NCBI GenBank assembly: GCA_001931905.2 | Contig: MSJI02000800.1 | Location: forward strand, 1-64,000 | DNA: 64,000 nucleotides | Direction: 5' to 3' | From: Cladosporium sp. IMV 00045 | Lineage: Eukaryota > Ascomycota > Dothideomycetes > Cladosporiales > Cladosporiaceae | Shown here: piece after piece, positions 1 through 10,470 of the stretch | Layout of the letters: each line of letters begins with the position of its first letter | Position numbering within the stretch: position 1 is the first letter of the stretch | Notes under the pieces: generated by a model | The model's input: the letters and a program-made list of their open reading frames with translations, nothing else | What the model was told of the DNA's origin: nothing | The model's database searches: none | Program-made: the position numbers and the translations under genes

Positions 1-1529
1 TCCTCGGCTGTGCAGTCCAGTCCCTTCAAGATACATTCTTCGGCGAGCAGACTCAAGAAGCTCCACTTCAGTTGATCGTCTCGGTGATTTGCATCTCTGA
101 GAAGTTCTCCAGCGTCTGGCGGAGGGTCTAGAATCAGGGCACGCCAAAATTTGTCGATCCTCTCGTGTGCGCTCTCTTTGTCCGCCTTTGGGACCGACAG
201 GTACGTATCTGTGATGAGACGTCGGCAATTTGACTCATTCAGGATCTCCGACACAAACTCAACGCGGTCCATTGCATGAGCCTGCACGTGAAGGTTGCTC
301 TCAGAATCGACAAAGATGCGCTTCTTAGGTGTGACTGAGTTCGACCAATCTCGAAATCCGCATCGAATCCTTCCTAGATCCGATTCGTTCGGTGCTGGCG
401 TGCTCAAGTCGCACGCCCAAGTGGGCAGGTCGTGAATGCGACGTCTACATGGTGTACTTTGATGGTGCCAGAGCATCATGTCCTGGCGCTCATGCAAAAC
501 GTAACGTGCTGCTTCCGTAAACACCTCGATTATGGACTTGCGATAGTCTGCTGTAGGTAGAGGCTCTGGTTCGTTGCCTAGCTCTTCTACCTTCTTGGAG
601 GGTTCTGCGATTGGTAGCATTGCGAAGATCAGTTCCCTCGGATCGGGTACACGTCTTGGGCATCCGGTCACATCGCACCGAAACTTGAACAGAAGTTCGA
701 GAGGCTTTTGCAGAAGCCTCCGCTGCACAGCCAGCTCAATAGATGTGATTAGGTCGAATGTGTCTAGCACGCTTTTGGGCAAGGCAACCTCCAGCTGCGG
801 GCTGAGGTAGATGTATGCCATGAAGGCTACGTAGAAGTCTCGCCACCGTAACGTTCCACGCCCACTTCTAAGAATCGTTTTCTTCCCCAAGACAACATCG
901 GAAATGGCTTGCGGGCTTCCGAAATACGGAGATGAGAGAACCTCATGTACTCCATCCCAAAGGTCGGTGTCGGATAAACGAAGCTTTGAGTATTCTCGTG
1001 ACACGAGCCATTTGCGCAACACCTCTGGGTTACATGACACAATCCCTGGAACAGTCGACGCGAAAGCCAAAAGACTGCCATCAAGCCACCATGCTGCCAA
1101 AGTCTTGAGGATGACAAAGACTTCGGAAGAGCGTTCGTCTCCGGTCCCCAAGAAGCACACGACCTTTCGAGATCTCTGCATGATTTCTCTCTTGGCCGCA
1201 GCCGCCTTGTTTCGTTCTTCCACACTATTACCGGCCAAGGCGTCTGCCCATATCAGGATGCTGATTGTTTTACGTCGTAGACATCTCAGCGCCTGCTCCA
1301 GTGGCAAGGGAATGGGCGTCGGCGTCCCATCAACTGTGATCTTGACGATATCCTGTAGAGACGAGCGGTCGTATGAAATGCAGTCGTAGACTGTCTTCTT
1401 GGGGTCGACTTGGACAAGGCTAATTTCGAGATTGTCGTCGTGTTTTCCTGGAGCAACATTCGCCAACATGATAGTATATCCAGCGGGCTCTGCGCTGAAG
1501 AGCCTGGCAAACGGGTTCTGCTCAGCCAT
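1..1529 (-). CDS. HET-domain (heterokaryon incompatibility) protein, C-terminus cut by window edge
   Basis: One open frame runs without a stop from the ATG at 1529 to the left edge, giving 509 codons and no visible end. The N-terminal third has the layout of the fungal HET domain: YDCISYDRSS near residue 45 (family pattern Y.ALSY.WG), a region ILIWADALAGNS (usually WIDA.CINQ), then a stretch ending RKVVCFLGTGDE (usually V..WLG). Further on, FVDSESNLHVQAHAMDRVEF resembles the conserved tail of long HET proteins. Such proteins take part in allorecognition and programmed cell death between unlike hyphae, probably in the cytoplasm. The core motifs are diverged (WG and CINQ are altered), so incompatibility activity is not certain. 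No intron is needed. The start is the first ATG upstream of the conserved part. Family assignment is fairly sure; the partner and trigger are unknown. Confidence 0.72.
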   Translation of the reverse strand, partial: MAEQNPFARLFSAEPAGYTIMLANVAPGKHDDNLEISLVQVDPKKTVYDCISYDRSSLQDIVKITVDGTPTPIPLPLEQALRCLRRKTISILIWADALAGNSVEERNKAAAAKREIMQRSRKVVCFLGTGDERSSEVFVILKTLAAWWLDGSLLAFASTVPGIVSCNPEVLRKWLVSREYSKLRLSDTDLWDGVHEVLSSPYFGSPQAISDVVLGKKTILRSGRGTLRWRDFYVAFMAYIYLSPQLEVALPKSVLDTFDLITSIELAVQRRLLQKPLELLFKFRCDVTGCPRRVPDPRELIFAMLPIAEPSKKVEELGNEPEPLPTADYRKSIIEVFTEAARYVLHERQDMMLWHHQSTPCRRRIHDLPTWACDLSTPAPNESDLGRIRCGFRDWSNSVTPKKRIFVDSESNLHVQAHAMDRVEFVSEILNESNCRRLITDTYLSVPKADKESAHERIDKFWRALILDPPPDAGELLRDANHRDDQLKWSFLSLLAEECILKGLDCTAE

Positions 1530-2325
1530 AGCGGAGACCGACGGGTTTCGTTCGCTAATAACAGGCATTGGTGAGGACGAGCAGTGGACTAAGACCAGCA
1601 GTGAGTGCGGTCAAAGGTCTCATAATATTAACGAAGAATGGTATATGTCCAGCCGGGTGCCGCCAGCTACACCAGGCACCCGACCGCGGAGCGCATGAGC
1701 AGTGAGCGCCGCCCATACCATCATCTGGCAGAAGCCATCAGAATAGCGACGACCGGGCATGTTTCAGTGCAGACGTTCGTTGCCTGCGAAGGGCGGGAAG
1801 GATTGGATAGCGTGTTTGAAGGAACAAGGTAGGATCATGGCGAAATTTCGCCGAAGTCACAACAAGCCGGCACATCTCAAACTCTGTAAGCATCTTCCTC
1901 GATAATGGCGCAGTACTTGAGCAAAAATGCCATCAGCAAAGGTAACAGATCATTCTTTATCGTATGATCGTCAGACAGCGACATGCACAAGACAATATGT
2001 ACGATCCAAATCAACAACAAACTCATGAAAGAAAGAGTGAAACAAGACTGTAAGTATATAAAGTTCTTCATTAAAGAGGTCATCAACTTTCATCATTTCT
2101 AGTGAACAAAAAGGCAAGCACGCTGGGGTATGTATACCATGACCCTCCCTTTTCCCACACGAATCATCCACGGGCATGCGCATGCAGTTAAAGGCAGTAT
2201 ATGTTCTTACCAAACCAGACATACGAAAAGAAAACACCCACAAGAAAAAAAGGGAAAAAAAGATAAGGAAAAAAGGTAAAGAAATGACGCGATCAAGAAC
2301 GACACTCGAGAAGCTGAGTATCCTT
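1530..2325. other. intergenic, no gene seen
   Basis: This stretch lies between the start of the HET gene and the 3' end of IQGAP. Only short frames without recognisable motifs occur. The part from about 2170 to 2290 is rich in A on the plus strand and is probably the 3' untranslated region of IQGAP. Confidence 0.5.
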
Positions 2326-5300
2326 CTAATCATCGCGGTAGAACTTCTTGAAAACCAGATGCAGGAGGAGGTTGACTGCTAGCTTTGCGCCGGCTTCCTC
2401 CCCTCCCTGTCCGTCCTCGAAAATTCCAATTGTGTTGCGGTTGTCGTACTGTGCTTGCAGCAAGTCGTCCAGGAGGAGATTCGAGCTGGCGCCCGGCAGC
2501 ATCATGCTACCCGAGCTAGCTTCGAAGTGGAACACACCGACTTCGTCTGATGATATCACAACGTTGAGGTTGTTCCAGTTGTCCATAGGATAGGCGTGCC
2601 ACTGGAGCAGCACGCCCTTGTCGGCAAGCTGGCGCGCAGAGTACTTGTAAGAACCGAACTTAGGCTGGCGACCTGCTTTCTCGAGCTCGCGCTCGTGATT
2701 CCATTGCTTGGTGAAAGGCAGGCGGAAGGTCTTGTGGCCGGTCTTCTTGTTGGCGAGGGTCTTGAGACACTGCTCGATGTAGTCGTTGTAGCTGGTCAGC
2801 TGTTCTTCCAGATACGTTGCTTTCTTGTCGAGACCGGCAAGCGTTTGGCGGGTGGCATCGGACTCCCGCTGGCGGTCAAGGCGGCGACGGTGTTTGGAGC
2901 GGATGTCAGCAGCAAGGGCGTTGAGGACTTCTTGGTAGTTGTTCTGTCTGCTGACACGGTACTGTGGCGGAGTTGACGGGTTTTCAAGGTTAAGGATGTT
3001 TTCCAGTGCTTGCGACTTGAGCTCGGCGTAAGTCATGTGCTCGATGTCCAGCAAGTTAGTGGCTCGCAGTTCATCGGAAACGGCAGAAGGGGTCTCGGAG
3101 TACATGGACTGAGTTCCTCCACCCCTCATGCTGGCTCGAGGATCGAAAGCACCTAGGTGGTATGCTTTTCTGGGGCTGCGCGAGGGTGAGCGCGACTCCT
3201 TGCTGGCCATCTCCTCTTCAACAAGCGAGTACCACTTGTCGTCGTCCTCATGACTGATCGGTCGCAACAGAATCTCCATGAGATTGGAACCAGACTGAAC
3301 CCGGATGATGAACAGAACAAGTCGCTTGGTGGCAGTGAAAAGCGCTCTGGCCTCAGCGTTCGGGTCTTCTTGTACCTTGAATCTGGACTTGAGAGTAAGA
3401 GTGATCTCGCCTCCACCACCAGTGTTGCCAAGGTCAGCCTCGTTGCCCTTTGGCGTTCCGAGATCGGAGAGGATCTCCTTGATTGAGTCGTCACGGTTGG
3501 GGGCAATGGCGGAGATGTTGTCGGTCATCAAGCTGTGCAGCTGGAAGATATCCGAGAGCTTGATGTAGACTGTAGGCTTGGTCCTCGAGTACAAGTCGGA
3601 GAGGTGGTCGGAATCGAAGTGTTCCTGGGGGCTTTCGATGTCAAACAGAGCGTGCAAAGCATCTTGCCACCTGGCGATACCCTCGCCAACCCAGCTGTTC
3701 AAGGGTTGAAGATACATGTTCTCCTGGCTGAAGAGTCGTCCAGCAGAGCACACTTGACCTAGCACGAGAGTGACCTGGGCAAGATTGCGCTTGTTCACTG
3801 GCGACAAACCTCTGTCAATCACGCCCCACATCTCAGGCTCACGGAAGGCAGGCAAAAGATAAGTCTTCCAAAGCCAGTTGCCGACGAGCGTAGCCAGGTA
3901 CGCAGGCTCCTCTTGAGGGTACTGCTGCTGCATGGCGTTGTATTGCGAAGATGCGACGTATCGAACACCATATGGCATGCGATGGAGTGTGTCCTCCAAG
4001 CTCAGGAAGAAGCCATCACACAAGTCGCGGAGGTCTTGGAGATGCTCAACATACCTTGCTCGCACCTCAGGATCACGGATGATGGTCTCTCGGGGTAGAT
4101 CGCGAGGCCTTCTTGACGCACGTCCTGTGCTGAGCTCCTCATTGTTAATGATTGCCTGGTGAATCTGTAGAGGATCGGACTCGATGTCGAGATGTTCTTG
4201 ACCGCAGATACCGTCCTTCACCAGTCCGCCGAGAAGTGACTTGAGGTAGCTTCTGTGGATTGGCGACCTGACGTGGGTGAGGAAGAGGCGTTGATGCATT
4301 GGGCCGTTTTGCGAGCGGAGGAAGTCCTCGAGGTTGTTCGTGCTGCGCACAAAGTGCTCGATCGAAGCCACCAAGAGACCCAAGAAGAGGTACTCCTCTC
4401 TGCTCTTGTGTGCGTAACAAAACAGCGTCAGAACGAGACGCTCGAGATTCTTGCTCTCCTTGTCGGGCAGGCCACGTCCGGAAAGCTGGTAGAAAAGACG
4501 CGCAAGGTACTCCGGCTGTGTCTGCATGATGAAGAACAGCTCTTCATAACCGGACAGTTTCTTTCGCGAGTTCTTGTTGAGAGCCTTGAGATCAACACCA
4601 CCACCAGATTGTCGAATTGAACCACCGTTCCTGAGCAGCTGACTTGCGCTGCCACCAAAGTGCTTCTGGTGCTTCACGACTTCGTCCAAACTGATCTTGT
4701 TCTTCACCAGCAAGCCGACCTTCACGTCGAGGCCCTCGACGTAGCCTTCGACCTGCTCAACCTCACGTACGCGCTCAACGACTAGTCTACGCAGACGCTC
4801 TGCCTCGATCTCGCCTTCAAATTCGAAGTGGGAGTCGGTAAGCAGGTGCAAATGCTTTCTCACGACGGGAAGGGGAGGGTTGGCGCCCTTCATCAGCGAC
4901 TCGTACGATTTGCCCTGTTGCCTGGCACGCACAAAAGACTGCAGCTTGACGACCTTCTGCATATTTTCGCGGTAATGCTCGCGCTTCTCCTCAAACTTGA
5001 CGCGAACCATGAAAGCACGCGCGGCCGATTGAAGCTCAACAACAGCCTCTTCGTTGTCTTCCAGCTCTGCGAGATCAGAACCGACTTTGGCCCTAACAAG
5101 CATCGCCCTGACGAGACCTTGCAGTTGGCTGATTGAATCCTCCTCTTTTTCAAATTCGACGAGCTGTTCAAAGACGCGTTGACGCTCGTTGTATGCCCGG
5201 GCCAGAGATTGCAATCCAATGATTGTCTCCTCTTGGTCTTCAAGATCAGCCAACTGGCGACCAATCCTCCTTCGTTCCAGCATCGCCCGGCTCAAGCCCT

Positions 5301-7938
5301 GGAGTTCGACTGCCTCTTCCGTGGTCTTCTCTAGCTGATCCTTCAGGTCCGCGGTGCGCACTCTACAGATAGAGGCGCGAGCGAGCGCCTGCAAGGTGGA
5401 GATGTGGTTCTCGACCGACTTCAAACCAGTCTTGTGATGTTGGGCACGCTGCTTCGCCAGCTGGGCTCTGAACAGCGATTGTACGTTTGTGATCGCGCCT
5501 TCGCGGCCTTGGAGAGCTCCCATGGTTCTTGCTTGCCTCAACCTCGTGACGAGACCACGGGATGCGGCCTGGATGTCAACGACGGCAGGCTCGTGATACT
5601 GTCGCTCGCCATATTCATGGCGTTGCTCTTTACGATGGAGTAATCCACGAACGGCTGCCTGTAGTCGGACGACATCGACTGCAGCCTGCTTGGCCTGGAC
5701 ACGCTGACCTTTGGCGGCACGTCGTACGCGGGATCCTCGAGCAGCGGCTTGGAGCTCGGAAATCGCGCCTTCAACATCCCACAAGCTTTCCATGAACGCA
5801 GACAGCTTGATACGCTCAAGGGCACCACGAGCGGCCGCCTGCAGATCAGCAACAGCAGCCTCGGTGCTCTCATCGCGAGTCTCTTCCCAGACATCACTAG
5901 CTTTCCAGCGACCGAGTGTTCCGCGAATAGCAGCCTGCAGCTCCTTCAGACCGTATCTCTGAGTACGAAGCTGAGTTTTGATCTGCTTGGTCTCCGCTCT
6001 CTGCTTCCTACCACGCCAAAGTGATTGGATTTTGACAATGCGCTGCTGTCCTTCTCTTGACTTCCATGACCGTTCTCTTTGCTGGAGGCTCTGGCGAATG
6101 AGCATGGCTTTGGCGGCAGCTTGCAGTTTCTTCGTCGACGAGTCCATGGAATGGCGGAACTTGAAGATTTCTCTTGCGAAGCCTCCTCTCATTCTTGCTT
6201 GCAAATGAGCAATGTCCGTCTCCGCATCCCACAAATCCTGCATAAGATCCCCAAGGCGCAATCGTACGAGTGCACCTCGCATCTGGCTCTGCATGTCTTC
6301 AATGACCGCCTCTTGATCTTGGATGAGCTCTTCAGGAGTCGGCTCTGGTGGTGGCGGTGGTTCAGGGATGTCTAGCTCTTTGCGCATGCCGCCAAAGTCA
6401 GGCATCTTGATACCACTGCGGTCGATGCCTTTTTGCGTTTCCTCCAGCTCTTCTCCAGTGAACTCCAACTGTCCGACCAAATGTGATATTGTGAATGAGG
6501 TGATGCCTCGGCGGTACAGCAGCCACGATAGCGCATGGATACAGTAGATGACTTTGGGAACATTCTTCTTCTCGTACAGGTCAACCAGCTCAAACCGGAA
6601 GAGCTCTGGGAGCTCCACTGCTGACACGAATCGGAAGAAAAGGGCGATATTGTCACTGTGCCTGTACTGAAGTCGAGGGGAGCGGAATATGCGCAGACTT
6701 CCAAGCAGTCTTTGCAAGTCCTCTTCCATGTTCGGCGCAAGGCGGTTCACAACTTCGGCGAGGGTCACACCGTCGCGGAGAGACTCCTCAAGTTGAACAA
6801 TGGGCGGCAGCTTATCCGGTTCCAGAACATCCTCAATCCAGGCACGTGCCTCTCCAATGTGACAGAGGTATTCGTATGCTTGCAGATGCTTCCTTTGTGT
6901 GTCCATCCATCGTGTACTTTGCCATTGAGAGCCAAAAGCTGACTGCGATCTTTGATGTGTAGCTTGGTTCGTACCGGATTTTTGAAGTCTCCGCCTTCCT
7001 GCCAGTCCCACGACTTGCTCATCTGGTGAGTGAACGCTAAGGTCCTCAGCACCGTCGCCAGCAATTTGAGACAGGTGGCGCAACTGGGGCGTACTGCTCT
7101 TTTGTAATGTTGCGCGCTCCTTGTCGTCCAGATGAGGCGCAGCTGAGTCGACTGAACCGAATCTCGCATGGCCCTTTCCTCTTGGTCGAGTACTGGCGCG
7201 CATCGAATCGCTTCGGGATAATGTCGCCATGCTGTTTAGGTTTGTGCCAGTCGGCTGTAACGAGGGCATGCCGGAGAATGCTGAACCGGCGTCGACACTC
7301 TGGCCCCGGCTGTGTCCTCGTCTCGGCTGTGTGGGAGATGCTGGAGGTGATCCTTGGTTCTCGTCGCTGGCGGGTCTGAGTACGAGATCGCCATGCGATT
7401 TCCCTCTACGGTGGGAAGGCGACTCGGGCAGTGTGTTGGTCGGGACGGATGAAAGAGCGCTGCGACTTTCAGACCTCCCCAAGGCATTGCGCCAATCATC
7501 GTCTTGAAACTTTTTGGGCGAAAGGTCCACGCTCATATTATTACCAGTTCGGCCGGTCTTTCGCACCGGCTTTGGTGTCGTCTGGTCTTGCTGTGCTTGC
7601 TCGTCCTTTTCTCGCGCCTCCCACTGAGCAAATGCAGAGTTCTTCTTAACAGGACTCTCACTACGGTCTCTTTTGGGTGCGGCCCGGGCAACGAAGGGGT
7701 CTGCGCTGGAATCATAACCACTCAAGCCGCCCGCGCTGTGCTGGCTGTATACACTAGAGGCATTACTGCTCTGGGTGTTTTGCCTGCTGGGTATTGAGGA
7801 GCCGTCTGTGCTGCTGCCATTGGAAAGTGTGGATAGCGTATGTCGGAGCGGCGATGACTTTGTGGGCGAGTGATCTCTAAAGCGATTGTGCGGCGGAGAA
7901 GAAGATGTGAGCTGTTGGTGGGAGTATTGAGAGGGCAT
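2326..7938 (-). CDS. IQGAP-family actin and cytokinesis scaffold (Rng2/Iqg1-like)
   Basis: This is a single 1,870-codon frame. The order of parts is that of fungal IQGAPs. Residues 1-345 are a serine/proline-rich, probably disordered and phosphorylated tail. A calponin-homology actin-binding domain follows at about 350-480 (HLQAYEYLCHIGEARAWIE onward). A long series of IQ-like repeats lies at about 560-1010, each with LQ...RG or LQ...RA cores, expected to bind calmodulin or myosin light chain. A RasGAP-related domain lies at about 1140-1430 (LERLVLTLFCYAHKSREEY; PYGVRYVASSQYN). A conserved C-terminal RasGAP_C region ends the protein. In yeasts this family organises the contractile actomyosin ring; the GAP-like domain usually binds Rho-type GTPases without stimulating them. 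It is transcribed divergently from IMPDH. The first 279 codons recur in the second copy of the block. Confidence in the family is high. Confidence 0.93.
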   Translation of the reverse strand: MPSQYSHQQLTSSSPPHNRFRDHSPTKSSPLRHTLSTLSNGSSTDGSSIPSRQNTQSSNASSVYSQHSAGGLSGYDSSADPFVARAAPKRDRSESPVKKNSAFAQWEAREKDEQAQQDQTTPKPVRKTGRTGNNMSVDLSPKKFQDDDWRNALGRSESRSALSSVPTNTLPESPSHRRGKSHGDLVLRPASDENQGSPPASPTQPRRGHSRGQSVDAGSAFSGMPSLQPTGTNLNSMATLSRSDSMRASTRPRGKGHARFGSVDSAAPHLDDKERATLQKSSTPQLRHLSQIAGDGAEDLSVHSPDEQVVGLAGRRRLQKSGTNQATHQRSQSAFGSQWQSTRWMDTQRKHLQAYEYLCHIGEARAWIEDVLEPDKLPPIVQLEESLRDGVTLAEVVNRLAPNMEEDLQRLLGSLRIFRSPRLQYRHSDNIALFFRFVSAVELPELFRFELVDLYEKKNVPKVIYCIHALSWLLYRRGITSFTISHLVGQLEFTGEELEETQKGIDRSGIKMPDFGGMRKELDIPEPPPPPEPTPEELIQDQEAVIEDMQSQMRGALVRLRLGDLMQDLWDAETDIAHLQARMRGGFAREIFKFRHSMDSSTKKLQAAAKAMLIRQSLQQRERSWKSREGQQRIVKIQSLWRGRKQRAETKQIKTQLRTQRYGLKELQAAIRGTLGRWKASDVWEETRDESTEAAVADLQAAARGALERIKLSAFMESLWDVEGAISELQAAARGSRVRRAAKGQRVQAKQAAVDVVRLQAAVRGLLHRKEQRHEYGERQYHEPAVVDIQAASRGLVTRLRQARTMGALQGREGAITNVQSLFRAQLAKQRAQHHKTGLKSVENHISTLQALARASICRVRTADLKDQLEKTTEEAVELQGLSRAMLERRRIGRQLADLEDQEETIIGLQSLARAYNERQRVFEQLVEFEKEEDSISQLQGLVRAMLVRAKVGSDLAELEDNEEAVVELQSAARAFMVRVKFEEKREHYRENMQKVVKLQSFVRARQQGKSYESLMKGANPPLPVVRKHLHLLTDSHFEFEGEIEAERLRRLVVERVREVEQVEGYVEGLDVKVGLLVKNKISLDEVVKHQKHFGGSASQLLRNGGSIRQSGGGVDLKALNKNSRKKLSGYEELFFIMQTQPEYLARLFYQLSGRGLPDKESKNLERLVLTLFCYAHKSREEYLFLGLLVASIEHFVRSTNNLEDFLRSQNGPMHQRLFLTHVRSPIHRSYLKSLLGGLVKDGICGQEHLDIESDPLQIHQAIINNEELSTGRASRRPRDLPRETIIRDPEVRARYVEHLQDLRDLCDGFFLSLEDTLHRMPYGVRYVASSQYNAMQQQYPQEEPAYLATLVGNWLWKTYLLPAFREPEMWGVIDRGLSPVNKRNLAQVTLVLGQVCSAGRLFSQENMYLQPLNSWVGEGIARWQDALHALFDIESPQEHFDSDHLSDLYSRTKPTVYIKLSDIFQLHSLMTDNISAIAPNRDDSIKEILSDLGTPKGNEADLGNTGGGGEITLTLKSRFKVQEDPNAEARALFTATKRLVLFIIRVQSGSNLMEILLRPISHEDDDKWYSLVEEEMASKESRSPSRSPRKAYHLGAFDPRASMRGGGTQSMYSETPSAVSDELRATNLLDIEHMTYAELKSQALENILNLENPSTPPQYRVSRQNNYQEVLNALAADIRSKHRRRLDRQRESDATRQTLAGLDKKATYLEEQLTSYNDYIEQCLKTLANKKTGHKTFRLPFTKQWNHERELEKAGRQPKFGSYKYSARQLADKGVLLQWHAYPMDNWNNLNVVISSDEVGVFHFEASSGSMMLPGASSNLLLDDLLQAQYDNRNTIGIFEDGQGGEEAGAKLAVNLLLHLVFKKFYRDD

Positions 7939-8647
7939 CTTGGTCGTGATTGCCGGGTGTATGCTGAGGTTCGATGTTTCTGAGCGACCAGAAGGCGCAG
8001 TGCACGTTGAAAGTGGTGTTTATCGAGAGGGAATATCAGATCAACAAAGCAATATCATCATATTGAGCGCATGTCGTGAAGCAATTGCGTGGTCCTGCCG
8101 CGTTCAGCGAATGTGAAGTGAAGTGAGGTCCAGAGCCGTATGGACTGGAATGCAAGAGAGGTAGTGGGTGAGCATGAATGGTATTGTGTGAGTGGGAAAG
8201 AAAGTGGTGCCCTGGGTCTGGGAGTTGAGACCACACGCGGGTGACGTCCAACGGGAGGCGCATTCGTAGCGCCAAAGTTGCAGCGGCTGTTGCTGTGAAA
8301 ACAAACAAACCCCATCCGAAAGCTTACTACGACGTTTGATGCTGTAATGCCTGAGGCTACCAGGCTTTCCAAATCCTCTGCTCGGCCGTTCATCGGAGAT
8401 GGATAAGATAAGCCATCGTTTCGAAGAGAAGTTCAAATTTGATTCTGCTGCGCGCCTTTTCCCTCCTCTTTTCTTTCCTTGGGGTAAGTGCATACAATCG
8501 TCGCGTCCTTGGATTTGTGCATAGCTAATACTATTCAAGGCCTCTGACCTGTTTCCACGAGCGGGCAGATAACACCACCTCCAACAGATCCGGTTTTCCG
8601 ACTTTCGAACCCTTTTTCCATACCCAGTCAGACTACCACAGCCGAAA
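7939..8647. promoter_or_regulatory. shared divergent promoter region of IQGAP and IMPDH (copy A)
   Basis: The 709 bases separate the start codons of IQGAP (minus) and IMPDH (plus), so both promoters must lie here. The region is well conserved in the second copy (16524-17232), including an identical stretch with AACAAACAAACCCCATCCG near 8300. No TATA box or named factor site can be assigned with confidence. The right part is the IMPDH leader and contains a probable 5' UTR intron at 8484-8539. Confidence 0.6.
8484..8539 (+). other. probable 5' UTR intron of IMPDH copy A
   Basis: A donor GTAAGTGC at 8484, a branch-like GCTAATAC about 18 bases before the end, and an acceptor TTCAAG at 8539 define a 56-base intron about 110 bases before the IMPDH start codon. 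The second copy keeps all three signals and the same length (17069-17124). This is inferred from sequence only. Confidence 0.6.
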
Positions 8648-10470
8648 ATGTCTGCCAACGGCGTTCAAGTTCAGGATGCCTCCAAGGCCCTCGAGCTGCT
8701 CAAGCAGTACGAGTCCAAGGACGGTATCTCCGTCTACGATCTCCTGGACGAGAAGAAGATGGGCGGCCAGACCTACAACGACTTCCTGCTCCTCCCCGGC
8801 CACATTGGCTTCCCTGCCGCCGAGGTCGACATGTCCTCCAAGCTTACCCGCAACATCACCCTCAAAACTCCCTTCACCTCTTCTCCCATGGACACTGTCA
8901 CTGAGACCGACATGGCCATCCACATGGCCCTCCTCGGTGGTGTCGGTGTGATCCATCACAACTGCTCCGTCGAGGAGCAGGCCGAGATGGTCCGCAAGGT
9001 CAAGCGTTACGAGAACGGCTTCATCCTGGACCCAATCGTCATCTCCCCCTCCACCACCGTCCGTGAAGTTCGTGAGCTGAAGGAGAGATGGGGCTTTGGC
9101 GGCTTCCCTGTCACTGGTAAGCGATACTGTTTCTTTTCGTATCTGCGATTATCGTGATGAACAACCAATTTATTAACTTTCGTTCAACCGCACGCCCACG
9201 GCCAACGAGCCGGGGGGTACTGTGGAGAAAAATTCATACTGATCCCTATGCCCCGCCCTGCACCTTGTTGCACTTTCTCATCAATCGCTGGTCTGGCACA
9301 CAAGCTAACTTGCTTGCAGAGAACGGCCAGCTCCGCTCCAAGCTTATCGGTATCGTCACCCCCCGTGACGTCCAATTCCACGATGACGACTCTTCTTCCG
9401 TTGCCGACATCATGAGCAAGGACCTCGTCACTGCACGTGAGGGCGTCAACCTCCAAGAGGCCAACAGCATCCTCAGCAAGAGTAAGAAGGGAAAGCTCCC
9501 CATTGTTGATGCCAGCGGCAACCTCATCTCGCTCTTGTCGAGATCCGACTTGATGAAGAACATGTCGTACCCCAACGCCAGCAAGCTTCCCGGTACCAAG
9601 CAGCTCCTCTCCGCCGCCGCCATCGGTACCCGTCCTCACGACAAGGAGCGTCTCACCGCTCTTGTTGAGGCTGGCCTCGACGTTGTCGTCATTGACAGCT
9701 CCAACGGCAGCAGCATCTTCCAGCTTGAGATGGTTCACTGGATCAAGAAGAACTTCCCCAAGCTCGACGTCATTGGTGGAAACGTCGTTACCCGCGAACA
9801 GGCCGCCAAGCTGATCGAGGCTGGTGTTGACGGTCTCCGTATCGGTATGGGCGCTGGCTCTGCCTGTATTACCCAGGAGGTCATGGCTGTTGGCCGTCCC
9901 CAGGCCACTGCCGTTTTCCGTGTCTGCGAGTTCGCCGCCCGCTTCGGCATCCCCTGTATGGCCGATGGCGGTATCCAGAACGTTGGCCACATCGTCAAGG
10001 CCATCTCCCTTGGCGCTGGCACCATCATGATGGGTGGTCTTCTCGCCGCCACCACCGAGTCCCCTGGTAGCTACACCATTGGTGAGGACGGTCTCCGCCG
10101 CAAGGTCTACCGCGGCATGGGTTCCATCGACGCCATGGAGGACAGAAAGGCCAGCGGCACCACTGACAAGGCTGGCAACACCGCCAAGAACGCCGGCACT
10201 GCCCGCTACTTCTCTGAGGGTGACAAGCTCCTCGTTGCCCAGGGTGTATCTGGCTCGGTCCTCGACCGTGGCAGCATCACCAAGTTCCTCCCCTACCTGT
10301 CTGCCGGTGTCCAGCACAGTCTGCAGGATGTTGGCTGCAAGTCCATTGAGGAGCTGCAGGAGGGTGTCAAGAGCGGCGACGTCAGGTTCGAGTACAGGAC
10401 CGCGTCCGCCCAGCTCGAGGGTGGCATCCAGGGCTTCGCCGGCAGCGTCGAGAAGAAGCTGTACTCTTAG
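8648..10470 (+). CDS. IMP dehydrogenase, copy A
   Basis: Exons 8648-9116 and 9320-10470 join to 539 codons; the split codon (G plus AG, Glu157) restores GFPVTENGQL. The enzyme oxidises IMP to XMP with NAD+, the committed step of guanine nucleotide synthesis, in the cytosol. The catalytic loop reads [12 protein letters not shown] with Cys339 as the nucleophile. A pair of CBS domains sits between about residues 125 and 245, and the flap and C-terminal parts ([25 protein letters not shown]) are typical. Length and content match other eukaryotic IMPDHs. Where many eukaryotes have GSGSICITQE this one has Ala for the first Ser and Ala for Ile. The start is fixed by the N-terminus shared with copy B. 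The other copy at 17233-19064 differs at about 14 residues. Confidence 0.96.
9117..9319 (+). other. long IMPDH intron with conserved core (copy A)
   Basis: This 203-base intron starts GTAAGC and ends with GCTAAC branch and TTGCAG acceptor. It is longer than almost every other intron in the window. A 54-base core, 9163-9216, is identical to 17758-17811 in the other copy, although synonymous sites in the flanking exons have diverged. The last 30 or so bases (TGGTCTGGCACACAAGC onward) are also unchanged. The conservation suggests function in splicing or regulation; no known RNA family is recognised. Confidence 0.7.

Noticed and set aside
9154..9319. Reading IMPDH exon 2 back into the intron to an earlier ATG
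   Set aside because: It would replace the conserved N-terminal third. The GT-AG join restores GFPVTENGQL exactly.
9184..10317. A 377-codon minus-strand frame opposite IMPDH (also 18159-19007)
   Set aside because: This is a shadow of the strongly biased IMPDH codons. The plus-strand product is certain.
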